Below, piece by piece: positions 1 through 11,194 of a DNA stretch of 64,000 nt. The notes under the pieces were generated by a model, which was given only the letters and a program-made list of their open reading frames with translations, was not told the origin of the DNA and did no database searches. Numbering within the stretch: the stretch's first letter is position 1; each line of letters opens with the position of its first letter. A program made the position numbers and the translations under genes. The DNA is taken from the NCBI RefSeq assembly GCF_037893015.1, contig NC_133666.1, positions 567,457,237-567,521,236 of the forward strand, written 5' to 3'. Source of the DNA: Macrotis lagotis (Eukaryota > Chordata > Mammalia > Peramelemorphia > Peramelidae).

Positions 1-359
1 TTTTATTGCCATTCTTTTCTGTAGTTCCTTACTGCAGCCTGCTCACACCCCAAATGGACCATATCATTGTTGTCTGTGTGATGTTCATGTTCATCCATCG
101 TGGAAAATGAAATAAGGAAGCTTGCTCATTTGTGGGAAGGGGAAGATGATAATGTAGTTTAGGACACCAGATTTTAGGTGAGGCACCCATGTGGATATTT
201 ACAGAAAAGAATTGGTATAGCTAGAATTTTGGAATGAGTTTTAGATTCATGAGAGACATAACATAGGAGATGAACTCATTGAGAGGGAGAAAGTGGAGAG
301 GGTACAGAAAAGGGCTGAGATTTAAAACCAAGAGGTAACACTTACATTTCAGAAGTTAG
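1..359. other. Unassigned AT-rich sequence
   Basis: No ORF, RNA gene or repeat family is recognised here. The sequence is ordinary AT-rich intergenic DNA. Confidence 0.4.
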
Positions 360-605
360 ATGAATAATGATAATAATGACTAATATTTGTATAGAAATTA
401 AAGGATTCTAAAAACTTTAATTAAATATCCTATTTGATTTCACAACAACCTTTAGAGATAAGGGCTTTATATACTCATTTCATAGAAAAGGAACTGATTG
501 AGGTTAACTAATTTGCCTCGGAGGATACAACAAGGGAATACCATAAAGTAGATTTAAACTCATCTTCCTGACTTCAAGTTCAGCTCTATTCATTGTGACA
601 CTTAA
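360..605 (-). repeat. MIR-like CORE-SINE, antisense
   Basis: Read on the minus strand this is a diverged MIR/CORE-SINE. On the plus strand the order is an ATAATAATGACTAAT tail side, a core with 'CATTTCATAGAAAAGGAACTG' (the usual antisense 'cagatgaggaaactgag' block), then a tRNA-like head ('GATTTAAACTCATCTTCCTG', equivalent to the B-box region). Many substitutions make it an old copy. Confidence 0.65.
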
Positions 606-904
606 CTAATGAGGTGTAGATATAAAGAGGACAGAAAAAGGCAATTAAGAAAAAAAAGATGAAAACCACAATGATATAATGCTACAATAAGATTAAGAAA
701 GAAAAGTGCGGCTAGGGGGTCTTGAATGTTAGACTAAAAAGTTTATATTTTATTTGGTACCAAATTGTTTTTGAGTAGAGTAACACAAAGAGGGTGTCTC
801 AGATTAAAGTACCAGTAATGTATGGATATAGCATACATTCTTTTGGGGAGACCTGACAGGGGAGACTTGTTAGAAGGCTAATATTTTGGTCTACATGAAA
901 GACA

Positions 905-1095
905 ACCATTTAAAAATAATATTAATATTAATAATGACTGTTAGGATATATCTTACTACAGTTTATGAAACAAAAACATTGCATCATTTGAACTTCACAG
1001 AAAACTAGCCAAGCAAATGAAATTTAATAAGAATAAATGTAAAATTCTTCACTTGGGTTAACAAAAAAACTCTTCTGTAGACAGTCAATCTGCTC
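905..1095. repeat. MIR fragment followed by CR1/L3 fragment
   Basis: Bases 905-1010 resemble the antisense 3' half of a MIR-like SINE (ATTAATAATGAC, then TTGAACTTCACAG). Bases 1015-1095 (ATTTAATAAGAATAAATG, then TTCTTCACTTGGG) resemble a CR1/L3 coding fragment in plus orientation. Both are short and diverged. Confidence 0.4.
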
Positions 1096-1589
1096 ACAAT
1101 ATGTTCATTTCTAACTTCCGCCTTTTAGACGAGTCATTAACAAGTTGTAGGATCTCAGGATGAGGGTTGCCTATGTACTGAGAGCCTGTGCCTGGAAACC
1201 ATGTCACCTGAAAATCAGCTGGAAGAACTAGGTCTGTTTAGCCTTGCCATTTCCCTGTAACTGAAGGGCTGTTGTAACTAAGGATTTGTTACAATATGAT
1301 TCATCTTGAAAGGCAGAACTAGGATTAATGAGTGGAAGTTGAAGGAAAATATTTTAACTCAAAAAGAAAAAAAATTTAAATTAATGTTTCTCAAAAGTGG
1401 AATTGGCTTTTTTTGGGGGAAGGGGGAGGGAGAAGGATATGTTGCAATGGAATTTAAATTACCTCTCATTAATTTTGTTTTTAAGACTGGAATTAGATCT
1501 GTGATTTATAAGTGTAGGGAAATCTTTCTATCAAAGGAAGTTCAATATCTTCTGAAACTTCTAGTATTAATCATTGTGAAGTAGAGTGG
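1096..1589. other. Unassigned sequence
   Basis: No recognised family. A 92-codon open frame at 1306-1584 begins without a convincing start context and is low complexity (Lys/Phe rich), so it is treated as chance. Confidence 0.4.
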
Positions 1590-1870
1590 AATGGTAGAGT
1601 AGAAGGATGAGTAGGACTTGAGTCAAGAAGAATCAAGATCAAATTTAGCCTTAGACGCTTATTGGCTGTGTGACTATAAGCAAGTCAAATAACCTCAGTT
1701 TCCTTATCTATAAAATGAGAATGATTTACCTACCAGGATTTCTGGGAAGATTTTTTTTTACAAATAAATGAGATAATGAGATATTTGTAAAGTGAGATCA
1801 TAATTGTAAAAAGCAGTTATCACTGAGCTCACAAATAGTAGGTGCTTTGTAGATATTTGTTCTTTTCCCT
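1590..1870 (+). repeat. MIR-like CORE-SINE, sense
   Basis: The typical MIR order is visible: a tRNA-like head with 'GAATCAAGATCAAATTTAGC', then 'GGCTGTGTGACTATAAGCAA', 'CAGTTTCCTTATCTATAAAA' and a tail with 'AATAGTAGGTGCTTTGTAG'. This is a near full-length but diverged copy. Confidence 0.8.
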
Positions 1871-2159
1871 AAGCTTCACAGCCTTAGGGCTTACTTTGTA
1901 TCCAATACATTTCAGGATATCTGTGAAATTCAATGGAATATAGAATTTACATTTTTATTTCTACTAACTTTCCTTTATTATTCTGTATATTTTAATTTAT
2001 ACATCTAAAATATTCTGAGGTGTTCATAGGCTTTACTAAGCTTCCAAAAATTCTGTAACTACAAAATATTTAAGAATCTTTGCTGTAGAATGCAAGGTTC
2101 TTGAGGGGTAGAGTCTATTGGCACTTTCTGTTAGCAAAGAAATGAAAATTAAGCAGATG

Positions 2160-2790
2160 TTTATTAGTTAAATAACAGCCAAATAAGCTGTGGTACATGA
2201 ATGAAATGGAATGTTATTATGTTGGAAGAAACAACAAATATGAATTAGAGAATCATGGAAAATAAACTTGAAATGATGCAAAGTGAAGTACACAGAGCCA
2301 AGAAAATGATGTCTACAATGGTTGCAACAATGTAAATGAAAAGCACAAAGGCAACAAAAAAATTTTAAAAATGGAACTTAACAGAAGTACGACAGAAAAT
2401 TTTGGCAAAAATTTATAGCAGGCTCCTCTGATAAATGGCTCATTTCTCATATATACAGGGAACTGAGCCAAATTAAGAAAAAAAAACAAGCCATTTCCCA
2501 ATGGATAACTGTTCAAAGGATATGAAAAGGCAGTTTTCAGAAGAAATCAAAGTTATCAGTCACAAGAAAAAAACTGCTTCAGATCACTATTTATTAGAGA
2601 ATTAAATTAAATTAAAACATCTCTGAGATATCACTTCACATCTATCAGATTGTGTAACATGACAGAAAAGTTAAATTACAAATGCTGGAGGAGATGTGGA
2701 AAACTGGATAGTAATGTACAGTTGGTGGAGTTGTGAACTAGTCCAATCCTTCTACACAACAATTTGGAACCACTGCCCATCTTACTATAT
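2160..2790 (+). repeat. LINE-1 ORF2 3' fragments, sense, rearranged
   Basis: Bases 2190-2335 match the last part of L1 ORF2 and the start of its 3' UTR (GCTGTGGTACATGAATGAAA; AAGTGAAGTACACAGAGCCA). Bases 2370-2790 match ORF2 sequence normally found upstream of that (TTTCCCAATGGATAACTGTT; AATGCTGGAGGAGATGTGGA). The two blocks share orientation but appear in the wrong order, so they are two insertions or a rearranged copy. Reading frames are destroyed. Confidence 0.75.
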
Positions 2791-4112
2791 CTTTTTAATA
2801 TAGTTGTTATATTTTATTTCTCCTTCAAAACAAAGGTGACAAAGACAATTCATATGCATGTACTAGGATTCAGAGGTCAGATAAGTAGATAAATATAATC
2901 ACTAAGGTTAGCTCTGTATTTGCTGAAGAGTTAAAATCTTGTTTTCTGGAACATAACAGTTTTCAGATAAACGATAGATCTCTTTCCAGAAAAGGGGTCA
3001 GGAACAGAGTACAAATGAAGCCTGCCTTCCCAGAATAATCATTCAGCTTTATTTGAGCATGAATCAACTGATGATCAGGTCACAAAATACTAAAAACAAG
3101 ACAAAATGCTTGTTTATTACTACTAGACTTCGGGCTTTGTCAGCAACATTGAGAGTGCTTTTCCTGTAAAATGATTTAACAGTTGGAAAGTTGTAGGTGA
3201 TTGCAATATCTACTCTTTCTATCTTTGAAATGGCTAACTGCTTTGACACTCACGGTATCTCAGAGAGTTAAAAGGATCCTCTGGTGATTTCTCTGTTGCC
3301 TGCTCATGGGCACAGTATTTAAGTGAGACTCACATTGTTCCTGTATTATGGAAGTGTCTATCCTTGATTCAGTTAGAAAAGTTGGAAGATTATTTTAGCT
3401 ATTAATTAAGCTGAGTAATTGATTCTTCTTCCATTCTAAACTAATAAGAAGGGGATTATTCCAATGAATATTAGTCTATGAAAAGGAAAACAAATTGCTC
3501 CTGTAGGCCTCAGGTGTTCGGTATATAAAGGAACTAAAGAAGTCAAATGATCTCTACTTGAGCATACTCATTTGTGCAAATATCTTGTTCTGAGAGAATG
3601 TACTTGATATTTTTACTTTTAATATTACATCCAGTAGATAGACTAGATTTTAACAAATATTGTTAACTCATTTTCTCATAAATAGCTGCAACTCTGAAAA
3701 GATTACAGACTTTTATAGGTTCATCAGTCATTAAAAAATATTCTTTCAGATGACACAGCTACCTAAAAAGTGAGTCTGGAAGATATTTCTATATTGGTCA
3801 CTTGTTCTGATTGATGAAACTTATATATACAGACTAATATGTAGTATATATGTGCATATGTGTTTGTGTGTATATATATATATATTTTAGTGAAATAATT
3901 TCTTTGTCAAATCTTTAACTTTCTGAGCAGATACAAACTAATAAAAATATGAAGTTTTGAAATTGTGGGGCTGGATGTGATTTCCAGAACATTTAGCTCT
4001 CTGTTACTAAAAGGACAGTGTCTAATTTATTTCTAGTGGTATCACAAAATTAAGTAGGTAGGACATGTCTTCTTTTCTTTCTTTCACTATTTTATTAGAC
4101 TATACTCTAATC
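2791..4112. other. Unassigned AT-rich sequence
   Basis: No gene and no confident repeat is visible. It holds a short TG/TA microsatellite at about 3841-3885. Confidence 0.4.
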
Positions 4113-4286
4113 ACACCGTTATTTTTTTAAGGTTTTTTTTTGCAAGGCAAATGGGGTTAAGTGGCTTGCCCAGGCCACACAGGTAGGTAATTATTGTATG
4201 AGACTGGATTTGAACCCTGGTATTCCTAACTCCAAGGCCGGTGTTTTATCCACTATGACACCTAGATGCCCCAACACCGTTATTTT
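4113..4286 (-). repeat. tRNA-derived marsupial SINE with 13 bp target-site duplication
   Basis: The SINE body is 4126-4273 and its sense strand is minus. The 13-mer ACACCGTTATTTT flanks it exactly at 4113-4125 and 4274-4286. The poly(A) end appears as a T-run at 4126-4141, followed by TGCAAGGCAAATGGGGTTAA and ending in the tRNA-like head GCCACC-type sequence. An A-tail plus a direct repeat is the signature of L1-driven retrotransposition. Confidence 0.95.
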
Positions 4287-5250
4287 CAGATATTGAGTGT
4301 CAGAAAATAAAATCACAATGCACTTGGGAATGAGTCTTACAAAAGGGTACAATATATTGCCACAGCAACTTCGTTGAGGAAGTCCTGTTACCATTACTGT
4401 TTGCTTCCTTAATCATTAAATTTCATAATCAATTATCTTCAATCAAATTCATGCATCTGTCTCTCCAGTCATCTCTTCCTCCAAGAGTGTATGATGATAC
4501 AACCGATTACAGTTCTTCCTCAGTTCCCTATATATATTGCTGCTGCTGCTCTAGGTTAGGTCTCATCAAACGACCTAGTGATTAAAATGGAAACCATTTA
4601 GACTGGAGGTTGTTGAATGGCTGTAGTTCTTTTAGGAACAGTATTCATCACAGAACTTTTGTGTTTGGTATTTGCCTGTACTTTGGAGATCTCTGAGTAT
4701 AAATGACACTGTGTCTAATGAAGGCAATTACTTGAAAGAAAATTATCACCTCCTATTCATGGTCTTTTGAGTCACTGCACCTGCAGACAGGCAGACAGAA
4801 GTGAGCAGTCTCTAATGTTGCTTTAGGAAAATTTGAAAAATCTTTGACAGATTCTATAATTTCTTCTAGGGCCTTAGTGGGTGCTCAATAGTGATCTTTT
4901 TCCTGTGAAATCAGAATAAAATGTTCCTTCCAAAAAACTCAATCTTCCTTATTATTTTGCCCTTTATAATCTAGGCAATGAATTCCATCCCACTTATATG
5001 AATGTCTCAAAGGATATTAAAAAATGGGAAAACTAAAGTAGAAACCTCTCTTTGCTGATCTGCCTTGACTTTTTAATCCACCCCTTCAGTCATCCTTAAT
5101 ATTTCCTCTACCTCATGCCACTTATACTTAGAAATTAGTTGCCACTTTTTTGTTGAAATGAGAAATAAAATTCAATTGGCTTGTGTCTTAAGTGTGCTGA
5201 AAAGGTCAAACATATTTTAGATTGATACTGCAATGACAGATGTAGAAATA
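4287..5250. other. Unassigned sequence
   Basis: Non-coding, without a recognised repeat. It contains a short GCTGCTGCTGCT run near 4541. Confidence 0.35.
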
Positions 5251-5254
5251 TGTG

Positions 5255-5380
5255 GTCTAGACTTCACATTTTAAAGACAGAGAAACTGAGACCCAAAGGG
5301 CTTAAGTAACTTGCTTAAAGTCACAGAACTATTAGGGAGAAGAAATATAATTAGAATTCAGGATGTTAAAATTCACATTA
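5255..5380 (-). repeat. MIR fragment, antisense
   Basis: 'AGACAGAGAAACTGAGACCC' followed by 'TTAAGTAACTTGCTTAAAGT' and 'CACAGAACTATTAG' is the antisense MIR core. The head is lost or too diverged to follow. Confidence 0.6.
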
Positions 5381-5499
5381 AGAACTTTCAATTCTACCAA
5401 AATGATTTTTATTATTTCCAAAAGGTTCTACCCCACAACCTGAAGTTAATTTTCCATGCAAGCATAAACAGACATTTAGAAATTATCCCTAAACATATT

Positions 5500-5680
5500 C
5501 TTTTTTTTAGTTTTTTTTTTTTTTTTGCAAGGCAGTGGGGTTAAGTGGCTTGCCCAAGGCCACACAGCTAGGTAATTATTAAGTGTCTCAGGTCAGATTT
5601 GAACTGAGGTACTCCCGATTCCAGGGCCAGTGTTCCATCCACTGTGCCACCTAGCTGCCCCTGTGCCACCTAGCCACCCC
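5500..5680 (-). repeat. tRNA-derived marsupial SINE, antisense, duplicated head
   Basis: The T-run 5500-5526 is the A-tail, followed by TGCAAGGCAGTGGGGTTAAG and the rest of the SINE. The tRNA-like end is written twice in tandem: CTGTGCCACCTAGCTGCCC, then CTGTGCCACCTAGCCACCC (about 5642-5680). No clear target duplication was found. Confidence 0.9.
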
Positions 5681-5694
5681 AACTTAGTCTTAAG

Positions 5695-6240
5695 AATCAC
5701 AGAATTTCAGAGTTAGAAGGAATTTCAGTTTCTAAGTTGTTCAGTTTATCCTTAAAAATTATATTCTCTGCAATATACAAGACCAGAAGTCAACAATTTT
5801 TTTCTTGATGACCTCCACTGAAGGGGAATTCATCACTTCCCAAGGCAATGCATTCTTTGTTTGACTAGCTCTAATTGTTAGGAAGTTTTTTCTTATATCA
5901 AGTCCAAATATCTGCCTTTCGGGGTCAAGCAGAATAAGTCGAATCCTTCTCCCAAATGACTTGAAAATATTTGAAGCCATTTGTCATGACCCTTCTAAGT
6001 CTTCTCTTCTGTAGATTAAAAAATCTCAGATCCTGATATTATTGAACTCCAGGTCCTTCATCAATTTAGTTGCCATACTCTGGACATTCTACTGCTTATC
6101 AGTGTTCTTCCTAAAATGGGACTCCCAAAACTGATATAATACTCCAAATTGTGATCTCACCAGGGAAGAGCAGAATGGGACTATCAAAATTCTTTCTAAC
6201 TATGAGCATGATAGTCCAGATTGGTTTGAATGAAACATTC
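5695..6240 (-). repeat. CR1/L3 LINE 3' portion, antisense
   Basis: The order of recognisable blocks is that of antisense amniote CR1/L3: 'GACCTCCACTGAAGGGGAAT', 'GTTAGGAAGTTTTTTCTTAT', 'TGACCCTTCTAAGTCTTCTC', 'CATACTCTGGACATTCTAC', 'TGTGATCTCACCAGGGAAGA'. Open frames here (for example 5759-5980 minus) are fragments of the decayed LINE. Confidence 0.8.
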
Positions 6241-6654
6241 GCCCAGAGAGGCATGGCAGACTTTTTATTGTAGCAAACCTATCATGCATATATGCAAAGG
6301 GAAGATGATGAGGAAAATAAATACAGACTGACCAGTAGCTAGCTAGTTAACTAGTTAAATCAATCCTAGATTTTGCATTTAAGTGTAGATTTTTAAAAAG
6401 AACACGATACTATTGGGAAGTCTCACAAGGCTTCAACTTTGCTTCACAGTATTTCCTGACACATATAGTACCATAATGAAGAACATATGAGCTTCATTCT
6501 TTTGAAATGCACAATTTTTCTCAGATCTTTGCTCTTCTCTTTTTATTCTCCTTTCCTATCCAAATAAACAATCCACGGTGACCCCAACTATACACTTTAG
6601 GTAGGTCAATATGAAATCTACTCACTAATACCAACTTCTCACTAAGTTTATCAC

Positions 6655-6890
6655 ACTATATAATAGCAATTAACTTTATATAGTACTTTACAATTATATT
6701 ATTATCACAATACCGTCAATAAGTAAGGAGATCTATTACTCCCATTTTGTGGATGAAGAAATGAGGTAAATAAAAGTTAGTGACTTGCCCAGGATCATAC
6801 ATCTAGGAAGTATGTGAAGCAGCATTCCAATTCAGGGTTTCTAATTCCAGGTCCAGCACTCTATCTGTTGTGCTATATAGCTAGTTACCT
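6655..6890 (-). repeat. MIR-like CORE-SINE, antisense
   Basis: Runs from the tail side (TATATAGTACTTTACAATTA) through the core (CCCATTTTGTGGATGAAGAA; GTGACTTGCCCAGGATCATA) to a tRNA-like head (TCCAGCACTCTATCTGTTGT). Nearly full length and diverged. Confidence 0.75.
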
Positions 6891-7372
6891 AAGTTACTAT
6901 TTGATTTCTGACAGGATGGCTTAACTTGGCCATCCTGATATTATTTTAAAATTAGTATTCCTAAAATTGAACTCATGGGCTTGGCTTTTAAGTTGCTCTC
7001 TTTGTTAAATTTGCTATTTTTGTTATTGGTGTCATTATTCTCCCTGTTTACTAACTTAGAAGCCTTGAAGTTCCCTTCCTTTTTCTCCCCTAGGTGCCAT
7101 CAACCCATGATATTTCTTAGCTTGTGAATGCTATATTTGGAATGACCTCTTCCTTTAACAGCTATTGAAAACTTACTCTGTCCTATTCTAGAATCCAGTT
7201 TATATCTTACCTTTTCCATGTCCTTTCCCTAACTGGACCATATTTTTCCTTCTCTTGAATACTCTTTTAGCTTATTTGGCTTATTAGCTGTTGTATTAAT
7301 TCATAGATTAACTCTTCTTTTTGTTATTTTATTGTTACTTGCTTGTAAAATCAGATAATAATTCCTTGCTAG
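6891..7372. other. Unassigned sequence, possibly L2-related
   Basis: Pyrimidine-rich stretches around 7080-7320 loosely resemble decayed L2 3' sequence. The match is too weak to call. Confidence 0.3.
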
Positions 7373-7560
7373 GAGGAAGGCAATATGGTGCAATGGATAG
7401 AGTTCTGCAGCTGGAACCAGAAGCCTTGGATCCAAATCCTAACTCTGTCACTTATGACATGATCTTATACATGTAAGACCTTGGGCAAGTCACAGAATTT
7501 CTGAGCATGTTTATTCATCTGTAATCAGAGCTAGTTATACTGGGATGTTAAGATTTCTTC
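7373..7560 (+). repeat. tRNA-derived SINE/MIR, sense
   Basis: Starts 'GGAAGGCAATATGGTGCAAT' with an A-box-like GGTGCAATGGATAGAG, then a B-box-like GGATCCAAATCC, then 'CTTGGGCAAGTCACAGAATT' and 'TTTATTCATCTGTAATCAGA'. This is an older relative of the young SINEs in the window. Confidence 0.75.
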
Positions 7561-7900
7561 TAACTCCAAGCTTACAATTCATATTTTATTCTTCCTTAAA
7601 CTCAGACTGCCTTTCAGAATCTCAAACTGAATGTCCAGTAGACATATTAAATTCAATATGTCCAAGACAGAACTCAATAATTGTCCCTATAAACTCTCCA
7701 CTACTCTTACCTTCCCTATTATTGTGTGGAATAACATCATCCTCCTATTCCCTCATTTGCATCCCAAGAGTAAACCTGGACTGCCCAGTTTATCTAACCT
7801 CTGGTGATGCATCTGCCTACTCTAAGTCTGTCCTCATTCCAATCAATTGTTTATTCAGTCACTGAAGTGATTTTCCTAAAGCATAGCTCTTTTTTTTTCT
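7561..7900 (+). repeat. L2 LINE fragment, sense
   Basis: Matches the marsupial L2 reverse-transcriptase C-terminal region: 'ATGTCCAAGACAGAACTCAA', a run of Ser/Leu/Pro codons, 'AGTAAACCTGGACTGCCCAG' and the end block 'TGATTTTCCTAAAGCATAGC'. The 106-codon open frame at 7545-7865 is a remnant of this LINE, not a host gene. Confidence 0.7.
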
Positions 7901-8009
7901 TCAATGAAAAAATTATTAAACACAACCATATGTGAAACACTGTGCCTATCTAGCACTAGGGTTACAAGTAGAAAAAGGAGATAGTCTTCATTCTTTTTTG
8001 TTTTGTTTT

Positions 8010-8125
8010 ATGTATTTCATTCTAAGAAATTCTATTTTATTTTATTCTATTTTACTTATTTTCATTTATATTATTTCTATTTTGTATTTCTATTTATATT
8101 ATTTTATTTATTTTATTCCAAGAAA
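8010..8125. repeat. T-rich low-complexity (TTTTATTCTATT-like)
   Basis: A run of near-repeats of TTTTATT/TTCTATT with no coding content. Confidence 0.75.
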
Positions 8126-8139
8126 TAAAGTATTTTCAT

Positions 8140-8900
8140 AGTAGAACAGAAAAATGATTATACATGAAACTGCAAATCTATTAGGTGTATAACTTTCAAT
8201 TCCTTTTAAATTTATGATAAAATTGTCATGTAATTTTATTTTTTCACTTTTTTCTTCCTTTCTCTCATCCCCACTCAAGAGATGGCAACCATTAGGCAGA
8301 AATCTGTATGTATACATATGTATATGTATACACAAACATACACACATGCATACATATACATATATATATATAAAATCACATACATGTAAAACCATTCTAT
8401 ATATACTTATATTTATCAGCTCTTTTAAAAATATTTTTATTCTGAACTTAAGAAATTGCTTTGATTTCTTCATCAGAAAATTACTCATATCATCTCACCA
8501 TTTATCAATTGGGAATGACTTGTATTTGCATAGATTTTACAGTTATTTTTACTTTTAAGATATTAGACCTTTATCTGAGAATTTGCCTATAAAATTTTCC
8601 CCATTTTTTCTTTTTCTTATGATCTGGACTTCATTTGTTATATTTGTATGGATTTTTTAAAAAAATTATTGTAATAAATTATCCATTTTATACTTCACAC
8701 TGTTCTCTATCTCTTGTTTATTTATAAATTACTCACCTATCCTCTAGTCCTGATAGGTAATATATTCTATACTCTTCAACTTTTCTTGTAATATCTCTTT
8801 TTATGTATTTGTCAGGTATCCATTTTGACTTAATCCTGGTAAATGGTGAAAGGTCTATGCCCATTTTCTCCCAGACTGCATTTCTATTTCTTTCTCTGAC
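8140..8900 (-). repeat. LINE-1 3' end (ORF2 C-terminus and 3' UTR), antisense
   Basis: Antisense L1 blocks appear in order: 3' UTR (8200-8420), then 'CACCATTTATCAATTGGGAA', 'TTAGACCTTTATCTGAGAAT', 'ATTTTGACTTAATCCTGGTA' and 'TGCCCATTTTCTCCCAGACT'. A CA/TA microsatellite lies at about 8305-8372. Overlapping open frames on both strands (8108-8488, 8214-8558) are produced by this low-complexity DNA. Confidence 0.7.
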
Positions 8901-9066
8901 TGTGGACAGTGTCTTAAGCAGTTTTCACTGCTTAAGGGGTCCATATTATTATGGCTTTTTACCAATAGGGTCCCCACATTCCACCCTGAAGGCCATGCCT
9001 ACCTAAAGCAGTAAAAGACTAGAATAATGTGGATTTCCTACAAAAATATCTATCAGTGAAAGCCAT

Positions 9067-9067
<1 letters not shown>

Positions 9068-9123
<56 letters not shown>
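9068..9123. repeat. (ATC)18 microsatellite
   Basis: A perfect trinucleotide array of 18 ATC units inside LTR-like repeat copy 1. At the equivalent place copy 2 has an AAT array, so the element seems to seed triplet expansion. Confidence 0.98.
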
Positions 9124-9369
9124 GAGTCCCTCTCAAGGGAAGCTATCACTAATGAAAACCAAGATTAATGTAAGACAAAATAAAATACACTAACCAGAAC
9201 ACAACCCTGGCATGATTGAATATGCCAAGTCTATCACCTTGCAAATCCAGAATTTTAACCAAAACAGCACTTAACATGGCACTCAGGTGGCTGGGACTTG
9301 AGGTGCAGAAACCCCAAAATATCAGTTAGTCTTCACTAGCATAGTCTATAGATCCTCCTGCCTTTGATT

Positions 9370-9519
9370 ATTTTTTAGGGTTTTTTCAAGGAAATTTGGT
9401 TAAGTGGCTTGCCCAAGGCCACACTGCTAGGTAATTCTTAAGTGTCTGAGGTCGGATTTGAACTCAGGTACTCCTGATTCCAGGGCTGGTGCTCTATCCA
9501 CTGTGCCACTTAGCGGCCC
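9370..9519 (-). repeat. tRNA-derived marsupial SINE, antisense
   Basis: TTTTTTAGGGTTTTTTCAAGG, then 'TTAAGTGGCTTGCCCAAGG', ending in the tRNA-like head CCACTTAGCGGCCCC. CCTTTG is present on both sides (9361 and about 9520), an imperfect target duplication. It interrupts LTR-like copy 1 and is therefore younger than that element. Confidence 0.92.
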
Positions 9520-9800
9520 CCTTTGTTTGATTTCTATAATTTCCACAAGGGTTTTTAGGATCTTGGTGGAAATGCCACTATGTTGTCTAACCCTACCCTA
9601 GATTGCTCCATGTGAATATCCCATTTTGATTACTAAACTTCTTAAATAGTCAAATTAGAATTCTCTGACCACTTTCTTCAGAATTGGATTAGATCCCTTG
9701 TTTGGGGCAGGGGTGGAACCTTGAATATTCTACTATGGGGGAATTTTCAGCTTAGACAATTGGTATAGTCAATAGGATTCTGGAGAAAATGCCAAAAGGA

Positions 9801-10414
9801 AAAGGGTTTAAATTGGAAGAAATCACAGGATAGCCTAGGACTGCTAGGTGGGGTGAGGTGGTCTATGTATTGGATATATGGGGGCCTTCATGTGAATAAG
9901 GGAATGCTCTGAAAATGCTGGTAGGTCTGGAGACCATTCATATGATAATTTGCTCCATTAGATTAGGTAAGGAGGGAAGGTAGGTGGTAATAGATGTGGA
10001 GAGTAGCTGCCCTTCCCAAGGTGTTTAGGAATGATACAGTGAAAGTGAAGATTAATAGAAGTAGAGCTGGAACAGGAAATTAAGAGGGAGAAGCATGTAA
10101 AATTACTGGCTTCCCATTTGAAGGGAATTAAGAACATAAAATGAAAAGATAAGATATACATATATATGGATATCTTCATACACATACATATATAAGTTTA
10201 AATGGGAAATTTAAAAGGGCTATTCTTGTATCTATTCTTTTATATCTGCCCTGTTAGCTAATTTATGTTTTTAGAAAAAAATGTATTCTTTTCTTTTGCA
10301 TTTCTGGTTCTGGTTCTTTCTGGTTCTTTAATCTGTATTCCCCACTCCCCCTCCCCCCATGACTAATTTATTGTTTTATAGACAGAGAAAAAGGTAATTT
10401 CACTAATTATAGAG
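9801..10414. other. Unassigned sequence
   Basis: Spacer between the two direct LTR-like repeats. It holds short TA-rich runs near 10152-10195 and a C-rich run near 10339-10359. No gene was recognised. Confidence 0.35.
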
Positions 10415-11075
10415 ACAATGTATGGGTAGCTTTCATCAGTGGAATGTGGAGTCCCTATTGGTGAAAACCATAATGTGGACCTCTTCAAACAGTGAAAACC
10501 AGGATATGGGTTTTCTGGCAGAAGTCTCTTGCAGTAAAGATCATACATGAATAATGTGTGTTCCTAGCAAATGTTTATATCAGTGAAAATAATAATAATA
10601 ATAATAATAATAATATAATTATAATTTGGAGTCCCTAACAATGAAAGCTATGAATAATGTAAACAAGATTAATGTAAACCAGAACAAAACACAATGACTG
10701 AGGCATGACAACATTTGACCAATACAAGGTTTCACATACCCAGGCAATCCAGCCAAAACAAAACCGATAGAGAACCTAGGTATCTGGGACCTGAACCCAG
10801 TGATGAGCAGAGTAAACCCCAAAATTTCAGTCAATCTGCATTAACATGCTCTTTAACTTCTCCCTTTGTCTGTTTCTATACTTATCACTGGGGTTTGGGG
10901 TAGCTTTGCAGGAATTCTAATATAGCCTTAGGCTGCCCACTTTGATTATTAAAAGACTTATATAATCAATCTGGAGCTCCCCAGCCTCCTTCTTCAGAAG
11001 CAGACTGGACCTCTTATTTGGAAGGGTAACCCTTAAATATTGCACTGGGGTGGATTTTCAGGCAAGGCAATAAAG
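10415..11075 (+). repeat. LTR-like dispersed repeat, copy 2
   Basis: Direct copy of the 8905-9800 element. Its left half is built from degenerate units of roughly 40 bp around 'GTGAAAACCATAATGTGGAC'. The right half has 'GGACCTGAACCCAGTGATGA', 'CCCCAAAATTTCAGTCAATC' and ends near 'AAGGCAATAAAGAACTTTG', an AATAAA-containing end like an LTR R region. Open frames here (10363-10548, 10619-10834 minus; 10715-10903 plus) are not conserved between copies. Confidence 0.6.
10586..10614. repeat. (AAT)n microsatellite
   Basis: About nine AAT units inside LTR-like repeat copy 2. Confidence 0.95.
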
Positions 11076-11084
11076 AACTTTGTA

Positions 11085-11190
11085 AAATCTACAAGAATGT
11101 GTCATTCCCCAGTTGATAAATGGTCAAAGGTCATGAATAGGCAGCTTTCCAATGAAGAAATCAAAAAAAGTTATGGTAATATGGAAAAGT
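11085..11190 (+). repeat. LINE-1 ORF2 fragment, sense
   Basis: 'CATTCCCCAGTTGATAAATG' followed by 'GGTCAAAGGTCATGAATAGG' and 'AGCTTTCCAATGAAGAAATC' is the conserved segment of L1 ORF2 also seen at about 2495-2560. Confidence 0.75.
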
Positions 11191-11194
11191 GTCC

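Larger units (their letters stand above)
8905..9800 (+). repeat. LTR-like dispersed repeat, copy 1
   Basis: Shares long blocks with 10415-11075 and with the reverse complement of 12355-13025. Examples are 'AACCAAGATTAATGTAAGAC' (against AACAAGATTAATGTAAACC), 'ACCCCAAAATATCAGTTAGT' and the end block 'CTTTCTTCAGAATTGGATTA'. The first part, 8915-8986, is in the opposite orientation to the other copies. The interior carries an (ATC)18 array and a SINE insertion. It resembles a solo LTR in size, but no TG...CA ends were found. Confidence 0.6.

Noticed and set aside
8108..8558. Overlapping 126-codon minus and 114-codon plus frames
   Set aside because: Both cross a CA/TA microsatellite and L1 3' sequence; composition is low complexity and there is no homology.
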